This document shows, piece after piece, positions 21,643-33,869 of a stretch of DNA of 64,000 nucleotides; the first letter of the stretch is position 1; each line of letters begins with the position of its first letter. This DNA comes from Cunninghamia lanceolata (Eukaryota > Streptophyta > Pinopsida > Cupressales > Cupressaceae). Made by a program: the position numbers and the translations under genes. The notes under the pieces are model-generated. The model was not told the DNA's origin. It made no database searches and saw only the letters and a list, made by a program, of their open reading frames with translations. The DNA lies in assembly GCA_027924645.1 (NCBI GenBank), contig BSBN01000809.1, positions 42,438,001 to 42,502,000 of the forward strand, read 5' to 3'.

Positions 21643-24242
21643 TGTAAGATACCCAACTAGTCCTACGAAAATTTTTTCTTACTTAAACAATTTTACTTGC
21701 TATCAATTCATCAACTACATCAACATCATAAAGATATACATCAAAGATAACTACTTGAAAGAATCAACCTTAGACTTGGGTACTTGTCTTGTTACTTGAT
21801 TCGATCAACTTGCAATGTCTTATTACATGGATAATGCTTTCAATAGCATGAAGTTACAACTTATTCAATGGAAATACAAAGAAAGGCCTTGAAGCCTTGA
21901 TGTTTACAATGGCGTCTACACTTGATCAACTCAATCAAACTCAATGATGTCAACTGAATGTCAACACCTCACAATATCACAAGGGAGCATCACCTTGCTA
22001 GTTGCGGGAGCATCACCCCAACACTTGAAACTCGCAGGCCTCAAGATCACAAGCTAAATAGCTTTGCAGAAAGAAATTTGTCAAAATGAATAGATACCAA
22101 ATGAATGAGAGAGCTCCTCCTTTTATAGGCCTTCCAAAGGCAATGAAGGCACATTTTTCAATGCTCAAAGAGGAACCAAGGCACGTTTCCCAAGAAGCAT
22201 GTCCAAGGGAATATTCCATCTGATGACTCATTCTGAGTTGGCAAGCTTATCCAGAGACCTTGACACGGATCCCGAAGACATTCTGTCAACCAATGAGAGA
22301 TCAGGTAGTTGCAACTACCTTATCTTCTGACTAGGCGCCATAATTGCAAGGTCCTCAATGCTAGGCGCCAACTGAAGGGGGTAGAAACCAGAATAGGCGC
22401 CATCCTAAGCTGGGCGCTTCCTTGAGGTAGCAGAGACATGGATAAGCGCCTGATGGAGTTTGGAGACTCCAAATGTTCTCAAAACACTTAATATTACTTA
22501 GTGAAGACCTCTTAGTCTCTAGTCACCATCTGAGGGCTGGAAAGAGGAGAATTTGACATCCAACTTACTTAGGCGCAATTTCTAGTGTTCTCTTGACTTG
22601 GGCGCTAGATTTGGGGTTCTGCAGAGGTTTTGGCGCCTGGAGAAGGATTAGACATCTTCCAACAAACAGATGAAACCTTTGAGTATGGATTGATTCCTTG
22701 AAGAGAGTGCCCATATCAGAGTGTTTAAAACTTGCTTTTTAGTCCTCATCTTCATTGAGGCGCATTTGTGTGTAGGACAGGATGCAGATTGGCGCCTTAG
22801 GAAGGATGTGGCCTTTCCTTGCAAAAATCTTCACCTCAAGCCATATCTTCTGCCAAGCGCCTTTCATATTGAGTGAATTGAAGGATCTTTTCATGCTTAG
22901 GCACATCATGGTGTCTGTGGAAAGGTGAATTGGCGCCCCCTCTTGAATGGTTCATCCCCATGCAAGTGTTCACTTCTGGAGGCATTGAAGTAAGTCCAGA
23001 ACATCATTCTAAATGATTTGGAAGGTTTGAAGTCCATTCTATCCATGAGGCGCATTTTTGAGATGAAATGACATGGGTTTGGCGCCCAGTCTTGAATTGC
23101 CCAAATCTTCCTTGAGAGCGCTCATACTTGAAGTCCTTGAAATGAAATAAAACACTTGTCTTATCAAGCGCCCTGGCTTCTTGAGGAGTTTGGGAATCAT
23201 TCACCCACTGGAGTCTTGTTTTGGCGCCTTGAAATATCTAGGCGCTCATTCAATGGCGTTTGACCTCAACTTGGCGCCTAAGAAGACTTTTACTTTCTTC
23301 AATACCTAACCTTGTCTCCTTTCATCAAAACACCTCTCACCAAGTAGATTGGAAGCATCTTCTAGGTTAGGCGCACTTTTAGGTTTGCACAAGAAGGAAC
23401 TGGCGCCTATACTTGAAATGATCATCTTCCCTACAAATGCTCTCATTTGAAGTCATCAAGGTGAGTTAAGATATCATTCTTCATTAGCGCCTTGACTTAG
23501 TGGGAAGGTTGGAGGCTACTTCCTTGATTAGGCGCACTTGAATGGTTGATGGATCATGGAATAGCGCCTAGTCTTCAAGGTACAAAGCATCTCAAACACT
23601 TTGTGATTCATATGACTCCACAAAGGTTCCTTAGTACTTCAAACATTTTTGCTTCCTCCTTCATGTTTGGGCGCCCATCCAAAGTCCTAAAATCATGATT
23701 TAGCGCCTTGTTGCTTTTAGGCGCCCACTCTGGATTGTGCATCTAGTGATTGGCGCCTAGAGTGAAAATGCACTCATCTCAACTCATTTCACCAAGGCAA
23801 CTTGATCATGAAGACCAAACAACTCTTCCTACCAGAGTGCCTTGCTGCATGTTGGAGTCAGTTTGGATGAAAAGGTGCGCCTAGTGTCTACTTAATCATG
23901 TTTTTGAAGATTTTGCAGAGTTGGAGTTGCTTTGAAGATCAGAACATTCATTCCTCCCAAAGCGCCCTAGTTGATATGTTTGAGGTGCTTCAAAATATGA
24001 TGTTTCTATGCTAGGCGCTCATCTAGGAAGTATGATTTAAAATGGGCGCCTAGACAACTTCCTACTTATTTGGCTTCCAGACTTAGCCAAAATTTGGGTT
24101 TCTGACTTATTCCTGCAAAACAACAAATTAAGTTAGTCAAAAACTAATTCATTCCCTTATATTTTAGAATTAGCCTCCGAGAATGAGGAATAGGCTAATC
24201 CAATCTTTACTTAATGATCAAGCCGGAAACGGGGACATGACA
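21643..24242 (-). repeat. 3' LTR of element B
   Basis: TGTAAGATACCC to GGGGACATGACA on the plus strand. It contains about 33 GCGC-cored motifs between 22330 and 24060 and a TATA-like box CCTATAAAAG (minus strand, 22120-22129). Confidence 0.9.
22330..24060. repeat. GGCGCC motif array in the 3' LTR of B
   Basis: AGGCGCC, TGGCGCCTA, GGGCGCCCA, AAGCGCC and similar strings recur every 30-90 bases with unrelated DNA between, about 33 times in 1.75 kb. The array lies upstream of the TATA-like box on the coding strand, that is in U3. Confidence 0.75.
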
Positions 24243-24967
24243 GTCTCCCCTTCCCGGGATTGCTTGTCCTCAAGCAATTGGAGGTTAGGATGCTCTAGAA
24301 TCTTTTCTCCTTCCCAGGTAGCATCCTCCATTGGCAACCCTTTCCATTTCACCAGATATTCTCTTATGCTTCGGTTGCAAAGTTTCTTCTCCCTTATATC
24401 CACCACATTTTTAGGTTCAAGTGCAAGCATTCCTTCTTCATCAAGCGGTGGAAGTTCATCAGTTGAAACCACATGTTGTCCTAATGCCTTTTTAAGACAC
24501 GACACATGAAACACATTGTGGATGTGGCTTCCTGCTGGCAAATCAAGTTCATATGCCACTTCCCCTACTCTTCTCAACACCTTGTAGGGTCCGTAGAATC
24601 TTGGTTTCAATTTCTCTGCACCTGACTTCTTCAAAGTACTCTGTCTATATGGCTGAAGGCGCAGAAACACCACGTCACCTATTTCAAAGCTCCGTTCAAC
24701 CCGGTGTTTGTCGGCATACAACTTCTGTTGATTTTGAGCTCTTTGCAAATTGTCCTTAAGGACTCTCAAAATATCTTGAGTATCCTTCATCAATTCACTT
24801 GCTCTGGGAGCTCTACTGTCATCCAATGCCAGATCAACAAATGAAACTGCTTCATATCCATACAGAGCTCGGAAGGGAGTCATGCCAATCGACATGTGGA
24901 AAGTGGTGTTGTAGCAATATTCACCTAGATGTAGCCACTTAATCCAAGCACGCTGATGATCAGACAC
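24218..24967 (-). pseudogene. Integrase C-terminal part and chromodomain of element B
   Basis: 249 residues. It begins in the integrase core (WIKWLHLGEYCYNTTFHMS, then GMTPFRALYGYE), continues with the GPY/F-type module (KLKPRFYGPYKVLRRVGEVAYELDLP, here GPYKV...YELDLP) and HNVFHVSCLKK, and ends in a chromodomain around residues 195-230 (REYLVKWKGLPMEDATWE). The ORF runs into the 3' LTR, stopping at 24218. A one-base shift near 24967 separates it from the rest of integrase. The chromodomain is thought to steer integration by binding histone marks. Confidence 0.9.
24243..24255 (-). promoter_or_regulatory. Polypurine tract of element B
   Basis: The minus strand reads GGGAAGGGGAGAC directly before the 3' LTR. 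Confidence 0.75.
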
Positions 24968-25511
24968 AGTTTCTCAAGTATCCCTCTAGCCATTTGTTTA
25001 CAATTTTAGTCTGTGCATCAGTTTGAGGATGATAACTAGTGCTTGGTGTCAAGTCAGTTCCAACTAGTTGAAATAGCTCTCTCCAAAACACACTGATGAA
25101 TCGGCTATCTCGATCATTGACTATGGTTTTAGGCAGGCCATGTAGTCAGAAGACTTCACGAAAGAATAACTCAGCTGCTTGCAATGCTGATGACTCAACT
25201 GGTATTGCAAAGAAGTGAGCAAACTTGGTTAATCTGTCCACAACTACATAGATACAGTCTCTTCCATTCACCTTCGGAAGACCTGTGATGAAATCCATAG
25301 AGATACTCTCCCACTTATGTTCTGGAATTGGCAGTGGTTGGAGTAATCCTACAGGAAATGTATGTTCTGACTTATTCTGTTGACAAGTCAGACACTCCCT
25401 GACATACTGTAGTACTTCTTCCTTCAGACCCTTCCAAGTGAATCTTTCACTGATTTGTTTGTAGGTCTTGAAGTAACCAGGGCTTCCTGCAAGTGGAGTA
25501 TCATGGTAGGT
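24968..25511 (-). pseudogene. Integrase N-terminal and catalytic part of element B
   Basis: The translation shows the zinc-binding region (YHDTPLAGSPG, then CLTCQQNK; the second His is replaced by Ser) and the catalytic core with Asp in SMDFITGLP and Asp in VNDRDSRF. The expected Glu of the DDE triad falls in a QTDAQTK context, so it has become Lys. Stops occur at 25512-25514 and at about 25150, the latter explained by CGA to TGA. Integrase is therefore dead twice over. Confidence 0.8.
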
Positions 25512-26680
25512 CTACAAAATCTGTTGCTTCAACTTCGATTCAGGAGTTAGATAGATTCTATCTTTGTAATAGATGATATCATCAACTACTTTATACCTAT
25601 CATCCTGAATAACTCCATCCATGATCTCACAAGCAAATTTAGATTTGGAATACTCAACTAGGAGCTGAGACTTCCAATCAACTGAAACTTTGCTCAGGGC
25701 ACAAACAGCAGGTTTTCTAGATAAGGCATCGGCAACCACATTCTTCTTGCCTTTTACATATTCAATGTCGAAATCATATGCTTGTATCTTCACAACCCAC
25801 TTCTGCTGTCTTTCATTTAAATCCTTCTGCCCTAAGAAGTATTTCAAACTGTTGTGATCAGTCCTGACCACAAACTTAGATCCAACTAAATACTGGCGGA
25901 ACTTAGCCAAGGCATGCATGATTGCCAGCATCTCTTTGTCATAAGTTGAGTACAACCTTTCTGTATCCTTCAACTTCCTACTTTCGAATGCGATGGGATG
26001 TCGATCTTGCATCAAAACAGCTCCAATACCTTCTCCTGAAGCGTCGCATTCTAGAACAAAGGACTTAGTAAAATCTGGCAAAGCCAGTATTGGTGTTGTA
26101 CTCATCACTTCCTTCAACCTATCAAATGCAGCTTGAGCTTCTATTGACCAAATGAAAGCTCCTTTCTTTGTTAGATTTGTCAAGGGTGCAGCAAGCTGTG
26201 AAAATCCCCTAACAAATCTTCTGTAATAGCTGCAAAGGCCAAGGAAACCTCTTAGTTCAGATACGTTCTGGGGAACTAGCCAGTTGCGAATAGCTTCAAT
26301 CTTTTCCTCTTGAACTTTCACACCATTTGCTCCTATCACATGACCCAGGTACAGAATTTCCTTTAAGCCAAAATCACACTTAGACATCTTTGCATACAAA
26401 GATTGATTCTCCTTGACATTCAATACTTCATCTAAGTGTTGGAGATGTTCTTCCCATGTCCTGCTGTAGATCAAGATGTCGTTGAAGAAAACCAACAGGT
26501 ACTTCCTCAACTGCTTGTTGAACACATGATTCATACAGGACTAGAAAGTGGCGGAAGCATTTGTCAGCCCAAACGGCATCACCATAAATTCATAATGTCC
26601 ATAATGGCATCTGAATGCTGTTTTTGGGATGTCTTCTTCTCTAACACGAATTTGATGGTAGCCAGATCGAAGATCTATCT
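25512..26680 (-). pseudogene. RT C-terminal half and RNase H of element B
   Basis: Directly inside solo LTR C, RT resumes with [11 protein letters not shown] and [12 protein letters not shown], then a stop (CAG to TAG) before the Met at 26534. The catalytic box reads FFNDILIYS: the first Asp of the DD pair has become Asn, which should abolish polymerase activity. RNase H follows with LECDASGEGIGAVL, YDKEMLAI and TDHNSLKY, so its catalytic Asp, Glu and Asp are present. The linker ends at LKQQIL and a stop at 25512. Confidence 0.9.
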
Positions 26681-28851
26681 GTTGGTTTTTTCCCAGATTG
26701 AATGCTTACTCCTAGATTTCCCTACAAGGTAGCCATCAATGATCAACAGGATCTCTGGGCCAGGGGCCAACAGTGTAGGAGATAGACTCTATATTTTATC
26801 TCCTCTTCTTCTTCAGGCTCTGCAAAACCTAGGGGGGTATTCCCTACTCAACATCCATGAGGATATACATACAAGGCTGGGATGCTGACAGAAAGCAGAT
26901 AAGTCCTCCTGTAAGTAGACCAAAACTGAAAGATAAGAGCAAAGGGGCTAGCTTTGGGCCTATTTGTAGTTGTAGACAGAGGACTGAGAATCCTAAAACT
27001 AATTCTAATGTCCTAATGGTTGTTTTAGATTTTGATTTTGATTTTAAGTTTGGATGCAAAGCTGGACATGGTTGTAACACAAACACAAAGCAAGATTGGT
27101 GCCTATCCAGGGCCTGGAGTCAGTAGACATACACCTGTGAATGATCAGCATGAACAGCTAAAACTGGATTTCAAGGGGATATACATATGATACCTGCCTT
27201 ACAGATATCTCCCAATACAGAGTGTTAAGCTATCTATACTTATGGCATCCCTACTGCAGTATACCCTTCCCAATGTTCAATCTGAGAACAATTTAATCTA
27301 CCCGTTGAGCAGAAGTTAAGAGATCAGACATTCAACACAGGAATTCTATGTTCTAGAGTCTCAAACATTGCTTAAATATCCAGACTCAGAAGAAAGATAC
27401 ATGCAATACTGGAGACAGAATTAACAAAACACATGCTAACATAGCATTTCTCATATAAAATCAACCATGAAATCAGTGGATTCATGCAAAAACATACAAC
27501 TGGAGATACATAAACTCATAGGTTTAACTGTACAGAGCAACCGAATCAGCTGTATTGTATTGCAGAGCCAAAAAATGTTCAACTTTCAACAACCTAAAAT
27601 GAGTAACACTTCCTGCTTATAACAGCCAAAGAAGCGTACTCAACATTAATTACATGGCTTTGACCAAAAAAAAAATCGCCAGATACATTCCTTCCATTTG
27701 AAAATGGCCTTCACAGATTAAATGCGACAGACAGGGGGGGTCTCGAGCCCAACGCCACCGTCTGAAAGTCTTCATCCACGATCAGGCAGCTTCACCGTTT
27801 GTATCATCGCCCATACCTCTGCACGACCGTCATTGATGGCTCAACCACCCGCATTTCACTTGGAAACTGTCGCAGTGTTCAAATGGGAAGTTCCCGCCAA
27901 AATGCGCTTCACCACAAGCTCAAAATAATATAGGGAGATTAATCCCACATGCATGCCACGGAGACTCCTTCAGCAGTTTAAAAGCGTAGCCGCAAACACA
28001 ATAAGCATCGAGCGCTTTTGCCACGCCCGACATACGCCTCCCAGCCAAAAGCCCATCACTCAGAACTAAGCCATCGACTTACCTCAAAAATCTCTCGCCG
28101 ACATCAGTGGTCTCGCCGACTGCTACACTACACTTCCCTGTATCGGCCAGAGAAAGGCCATCGGAGCAACATCAAGCCCCTTCACCGATAATCCCACTCA
28201 CTCCAATGAAAGTCCTTTGGCAAGATACACGCTAATGACTCCTCATCGGCCAAACTCCTCACATCGGCAGCCCCCAAAAAACCTTCGCCGACGACAACCA
28301 CCGCACCGATGAACACCAAAACATAGCCAAGTTGTCCCCTCGACGAGACATTACCCATCGGAGCAACGAGAAACTCCCTGGCCGACCACACCGCTCATGC
28401 CGATAAACACCAAAACATCCCTTCGTCGGTGTGACCCACGCCGATAACATCGCATCGGCCAAACACCCACATATCGGCAGCCCAAGAAAATACTTCGCCG
28501 ATAGCCAAAGTGTTGGCGATGACTTCCTGAAACTCTCGTCGGCCAGACTAACCCTGTCGGGCCAACACTTCACCGTCCACCCGACCACACAAGTCACTCC
28601 GATGCCAAACACCAAGCCAATGACACCACTCCATCGGTGGAACAAAAATCCCCAATGCCGATGGCAACTTTCTCTCCGATGACCACTTGAGATACCCTCA
28701 TCGGCATGACCAATACCATCGGTAGAAACACAACCTCCCACGCCGATGGTACAAGTCACAGCGATGAACCAAAACCTGGGGTTTGAACGAAGAAAACCCC
28801 CCCCCCCCAATCATGCAGAAACAACCACCAGATCAAAAATAAGTGCCAACA
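26680..28851 (-). mobile_element. Solo LTR C nested in RT of element B
   Basis: TGTTGGTTTTTT at 26680 to GTGCCAACA at 28851, with exact TSD CTATC (26675-26679 and 28852-28856); removing the insert restores the RT reading across YFSKI-DLRSG. At 2172 bp without an internal region it is a solo LTR. It is related to the 5' LTR of element N. A TATA-like CTATATTATT (minus strand, about 27930-27940) and a TCGGC array (about 28060-28770) mark promoter and U3. A run of 12 C lies at 28797-28808. Confidence 0.9.
28060..28770. repeat. TCGGC/GCCGA motif array in solo LTR C
   Basis: CATCGGC, GCCGATG, TCGCCGA and similar strings recur some 25 or more times on both strands, as in LTR N at 1640-2400. Confidence 0.65.
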
Positions 28852-29221
28852 CTATCTTTGAGAAATAGACTGCTCTGTGCAGCTCATCAAGTAGTTCATC
28901 AATCCTAGGTATTGGATACCTATTTTTGATGGTCTTCTTGTTCAATGCACGATAGTCAACACACATCCGCATTGTTCCATCCTTCTTCTTCACTAGCACC
29001 ACAGATGATGCAAATGGACTTGATGATGGTCTTATATGCCCCATATCGATCAATTCTTTGATCGTTTTCTCAATTTCAATCTTAAAATGCCTAGGATGCC
29101 GATAGGGTGCAATATTAACAGGTTTAGCCCCATCCTCCAATTCAATTACATGTTCAAAACCTCTATCAGGAGGTATTCCTAGAGGTATGTCCCTAAACAC
29201 CTTACCATGCTTATCCAACAT
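28852..29221 (-). pseudogene. RT N-terminal half of element B
   Basis: Typical Ty3/gypsy RT start: [27 protein letters not shown], then [20 protein letters not shown] and [16 protein letters not shown]. It breaks off at YFSKI where solo LTR C begins. A single in-frame TAG at 29222-29227 separates it from the Gag-protease part. Confidence 0.9.
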
Positions 29222-29224
29222 TGC

Positions 29225-31096
29225 CTAAATATCTGCAGGATAAATTTCTTCAGCAAAGAGGATTTGGTTGTCCTTGATGCAAACCTGTGCTGCCCATTCG
29301 ATGTCATTCTGCCTGAATAATGCTTCCATTCTTTTTGCTAAGACAACTTTGGGATTTCCATCAGATACTGACTTCAGTTTGATCTTCTTTCCTTCATGCA
29401 TGAATTCTAACTCCATCTTCTGAAAGTCCTGAACTATTCTTCCAAGTGAATGCAACCATTGAACTCCAAGTACTACATCAATATGCCCAAGTCCAACCAC
29501 ATAGAAATCATCCTGTAAAGAATAATCTCCCATTTGAATTTGCAGTTGGGACACTTTTCGGGTATAACTCATTAGGAATCCATCGGCAACAGCTATTTGA
29601 AATCCTTCGAAGTCTTCAACTGTAAGAACCCGCCTTGCTACCAAACCTTCATCTATGAAGTTGTGAGTAGCACCACTGTCGATTAGACAGGTGACTCTCT
29701 GACCCTTCACAACTCCTCTAATGCGAAAGGCATGATACTTAGGTACTCCTGAGATAGTTGCTAATGTTATTTTGTCAGATGTTTCTTCTGAAACAACATT
29801 AAGAGTTGGTTGTACCTCCTCTTCATCCTGAGTGGATTCTTCTTCACTCAGTGACTCTTCTTCGCTTCCATCATCAGATACAACTTCAATCAGATGTGCT
29901 TTACCTTTACCAAGACATCTGTGTCCTGGTTCCCAAGGTTGCTTGCAAGAAAAGCAAAGTTTCTTCCTTCTTAGCTCATCTCTTTCAGCTGCAGATGGAC
30001 CTTGAGACATCTTTTGAGGAAACGAGGGTCTCCTTTGAGTAGAGCTAACACCTTTATAGAACCTTTTTTTAGGCTGATAGACAAGAGTAGTATCAAGATC
30101 TAGAGCAAAATCAATTGCTTCTTCCAAGTTTGCTGGCCTTTGTACCTTTACCAATGGCTTGATTTGATTGTTCAATCCCTCAATGAACAGCATAGTGATT
30201 CTTCGGTCAGTCATATCAGGTACCATTACTGCGATCTTCTGAAAGTCATTAACATACTGCACAACCCTTCCTTCTTGCTTGAGTTGAGCTAGTTCGCGAT
30301 AGTACACTTCAGTATCTTTTCTATCAAACCTCTGAATCAGCTTGGTTACAAACTCATCATAGGAAGTTATCCTATCATGATGTTGAGAGACTAGGCCATG
30401 ATGCCACCATTCATAAGCCAATCCTTCAAGATGCATTGTCGCAAATTGAATTGCCTTCTTCTCTGTCAAAGGCTTAAGTGAAAGGTATGTATCCAGCTTG
30501 TTTACCCAAGCCCTAGCACTGAGCTTACCACTTCCATCAAAGATAGGGATGGGAACTCGATTTAAGGCTTCCTTATACTCCTTTGTATCATCATCCCTTC
30601 TAGGACAAAAGCCTCTAGTTCTACCTCGCCTATCCCTATCTTCCCTCTTCTGTCGGCAATATTCATTGAAAGTCATCATTTCCCGAACACGTTTTGGTAA
30701 TCTGGCATAGAGATCTGCAAAGAGAGCTATCTCATCTTCGAAGTTATTCTGATCTTCTTCATCAAACTCTTCATCAACTTCATTGTCCTGTTCAGATGGT
30801 GGTGGAAGGAAAGTTGGTCTTAAAGGCCTCTCAACTGTAGGAGTTCATGTGCGAACTCTTCTACCTACTGCACTAGCAGCATCATCATCAACTTGTCTTT
30901 CTTGTCTCTCACATCTAGCTGCATCTCTACGACCTTGTCCAGCTGCTTCACCCTGATTCATGTTTTGAAGGGTTTGTAAGACTTGTTGCAGAATTTGGGC
31001 TGTTTGTTGATGTCCAACAGCCATGTTCTTGAACATCTCCCTTGCTTCACGTTCACCATCAGCAGGTGGACTTCTACTTCTTCTTTCCTCAGCCAT
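29225..31096 (-). pseudogene. Gag and protease of element B
   Basis: Starts at the Met at 31094-31096 (MAEERRSRSPPADGE). A TGA at 30845-30847 (from CGA) interrupts it, and the same frame then stays open to 29225. Gag core: WVNKLDTYLSLKPL, ATMHLEGLAYEWWHHGL, FVTKLIQRFDRKD, MLFIEGLNNQIKPLV. One zinc knuckle, CFSCKQPWEPGHRC. Protease with an intact catalytic triplet in CLIDSGATHNFID and the second conserved part VVLGVQWLHSLG. Total about 620 codons, a normal length for chromovirus Gag-protease. Confidence 0.9.
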
Positions 31097-31260
31097 GTTA
31101 GCCTATCTAGCTACAATTGCTCCTAAAAGAGTATCCTGTTGTGGGTAAGGATGACTCCACTGGAACTGCCTTCTTTGTTCACGCGCAATGCATCTCCTTG
31201 TTCTATCACTTTGTTGATCACCTTCTTGCATGAAAACCCCCAAAGGCTGGCAGGATCCAA

Positions 31261-31272
31261 GCTCTGATACCA
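31261..31272 (-). promoter_or_regulatory. Primer-binding site of element B
   Basis: The minus strand reads TGGTATCAGAGC, the standard initiator tRNA-Met PBS, one base from the 5' LTR. Confidence 0.9.
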
Positions 31273-31273
31273 C

Positions 31274-33869
31274 TGTAAGATACCCAACTAGTCCTACGAA
31301 ATTTTTTTCTTACTTAAACAATTTTACTTGCTATCAATTCATCAACTACTTCAACATCATAAAGATATACATCAAAGATAACTACTTGAAAGAATCAACC
31401 TTAGACTTGGGTACTTGTCTTGTTACTTGATTCGATCAACTTGCAATGTCTTATTACATGGATAACGCTTTCAATAGCATGAAGTTACAACTTATTCAAT
31501 GGAAATACAAAGAAAGGCCTTGAAGCCTTGATGTTTACAATGGCGTCTACACTTGATCAACTCAATCAAACTCAATGATGTCAACTGAATGTCAACACCT
31601 CACAATATCACAAGGGAGCATCACCTTGCTAGTTGCGGGAGCATCACCCCAACACTTGAAACTCGTAGGCCTCAAGATCACAAGCTAAATAGCTTTGCAG
31701 AGAGAAATTTGTCAAAATGAATAGATACCAAATGAATGAGAGAGCTCCTCCTTTTATAGGCCTTCCAAAGGCAATGAAGGCACGTTTTTCAATGCTCAAA
31801 GAGGAACCAAGGCACGTTTCCCAAGAAGCATATCCAAGGGAATATTCCATCTGATGACTCATTCTGAGTTGGCAAGCTTATCCAGAGACCTTGACACGGA
31901 TCCCGAAGACATTCTGTCGACCAATGAGAGCTCAGGTAGTTGCAACTACCTTATCTTCTGACTAGGCGCCATAATTGCAAGGTCCTCAATGCTAGGCGCC
32001 AACTGAAGGGGGTAGAAACCAGAATAGGCGCCATCCTAAGCTGGGCGCTTCCTTGAGGTAGCAGAGACATGGATAAGCACCTGATGGAGTTTGGAGACTC
32101 CAAATGTTCTCAAAACACTTAATATTACTTAGTGAAGACCTCTTAGTCTCTAGTCACCATCTGAGGGCTGGAAAGAGGAGAATTTGACATCCAACTTACT
32201 TAGGCGCAATTTCTAGTGTTCTCTTGACTTGGGCGCTAGATTTGGGGTTCTGCAGAGGTTTTGGCGCCTGGAGAAGGATTAGACATCTTCCAACAAACAG
32301 ATGAAACCTTTGAGTATGGATTGATTCCTTGAAGAGAGCGCCCATATTAGTGTTTAAAACTTGCTTTTTAGTCCTCATCTTCATTGAGGCGCATTTGTGG
32401 GTAGGACAGGATGCAGATTGGCGCCTTAGGAAGGATGTGGCCTTTCCTTGCAAAAATCTTCACCTCAAGCCATACTTCTGCCAAGCACCTTTCATATTGA
32501 GTGAATTGAAAGATCTTTTCATGCTTAGGCGCATCATGGTGTCTGTGGAAAGGTGAATTGGCGCCCCCTCTTGAATGGTTCATCCTCATGCAAGTGTTCA
32601 CTTCTGGAGGCATTGAAGTAAGTCCAGAACATCATTCTAAATGATTTGGAAGGTTTGAAGTCCATTCTATCCATGAGGCGCATTTTTGAGATGAAATGAC
32701 ATGGGTTTGGTGCCCAGTCTTGAATTGCCCAAATCTTCCTTGAGAGCGCTTATACTTGAAGTCCTTGAAATGAAATAAAACACTTGTCTTATCAAGCGCC
32801 CTGGCTTCCTGAGGAGTTTGGGAATCATTCACCCACTGGAGTCTTGTTTTGGCGCCTTGAAATATCTAGGTGCTCATTCAATGGCGTTTGACCTCAACTT
32901 GGCGCCTAAGAAGACTTTTACTTTCTTCAATACCTAACCTTGTCTCCTTTAGTCAAAACACCTCTCACCAAGTAGATTGGAAGCATCTTCTAGGTTAGGC
33001 GCACTTTTAGGTTTGCACAAGAACGAACTGGCGCCTATACTTGAAATGATCATCTTCCCTACAAATGCTCTCATTTGAAGTCATCAAGGTGAGTTAAGAT
33101 ATCATTCTTCATTAGTGCCTTGACTGAGTGGGAAGGTTGGAGGCTACTTCCTTGATTAGGCGCACTTGAATGGTTGATGGATCATGGAATAGCGCCTAGT
33201 CTTCAAGGTACAAAGCATCTCAAACACTTTGTGATTCATATGACTCCACAAAGGTTCCTTAGTACTTCAAACACTTTTGCTTCCTCCTTCATGTTTGGGC
33301 GCCCATCCAAAGTCCTAAAATCATGATTTAGCGCCTTGTTGCTTTTAGGCGCCCACTCTGGATTGTGCATCTGGTGATTGGCGCCTAGAGTGAAAATGCA
33401 CTCATCTTAACTCATTTCACCAAGGCAACTTGATCATGAAGACCAAACAACTCTTCCTACCAGAGCGCCTTGCTGCATGTTGGAGTCAGTTTGGATGAAA
33501 AGGTGCGCCTAGTGTCTACTTAATCATGTTCTTGAAGATTTTGCAGAGTTGGAGTCGCTTTGAAGATCAGAACATTCATTCCTCCCAAAGCACCCTGTTG
33601 ATATGTTTGAGGTGCTTCAAAATATGATGTTTCTATGCTAGGCGCTCATCCAGGAAGTCTGATTTAAAATGGGCGCCCAGACAACGTCCTACTTATTTGG
33701 CTTCCAGACTTAACCAAATTTTGGGTTTCTGACTTATTCCTGCAAAACGACAAATTAAGTTAGTCAAAAGCTAATTCATTCCCTTATATTTTAGAATTAG
33801 CCTCCGGGAATGAGGAATAGGCTAATCCAATCTTTACTTAATGATCAAGCCGGAAACGGGGACATGACA
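31274..33869 (-). repeat. 5' LTR of element B
   Basis: Nearly identical to 21643-24242 (a few tens of differences by eye in 2.6 kb). It has the same GGCGCC array (about 31960-33680) and the TATA-like box below. Confidence 0.9.
31751..31760 (-). promoter_or_regulatory. TATA-like box in the 5' LTR of B
   Basis: The minus strand reads CCTATAAAAG followed by GAGGAGCTC. It lies downstream of the GGCGCC array on the coding strand, as expected for the U3/R promoter. Confidence 0.6.

Larger units (their letters stand above)
21643..33869 (-). mobile_element. Element B: chromovirus (Ty3/gypsy) nested in gag of A
   Basis: Two 2.6-kb LTRs (21643-24242 and 31274-33869) and exact TSD ACTAG (21638-21642, 33870-33874). 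On the minus strand the order is 5' LTR, initiator tRNA-Met PBS, one long gag-protease-RT-RNase H-integrase ORF ending in a chromodomain, polypurine tract, 3' LTR. A chromodomain at the integrase C-terminus defines chromoviruses. The ORF has several stops, one frameshift and a 2.2-kb solo LTR (C) inside RT, and key RT and integrase residues are changed, so B cannot move by itself. Confidence 0.95.

Noticed and set aside
22330..24060. CRISPR-like array, because of regularly recurring short motifs
   Set aside because: Motifs are only 6-9 bases, spacers vary widely, and the DNA is a plant LTR.
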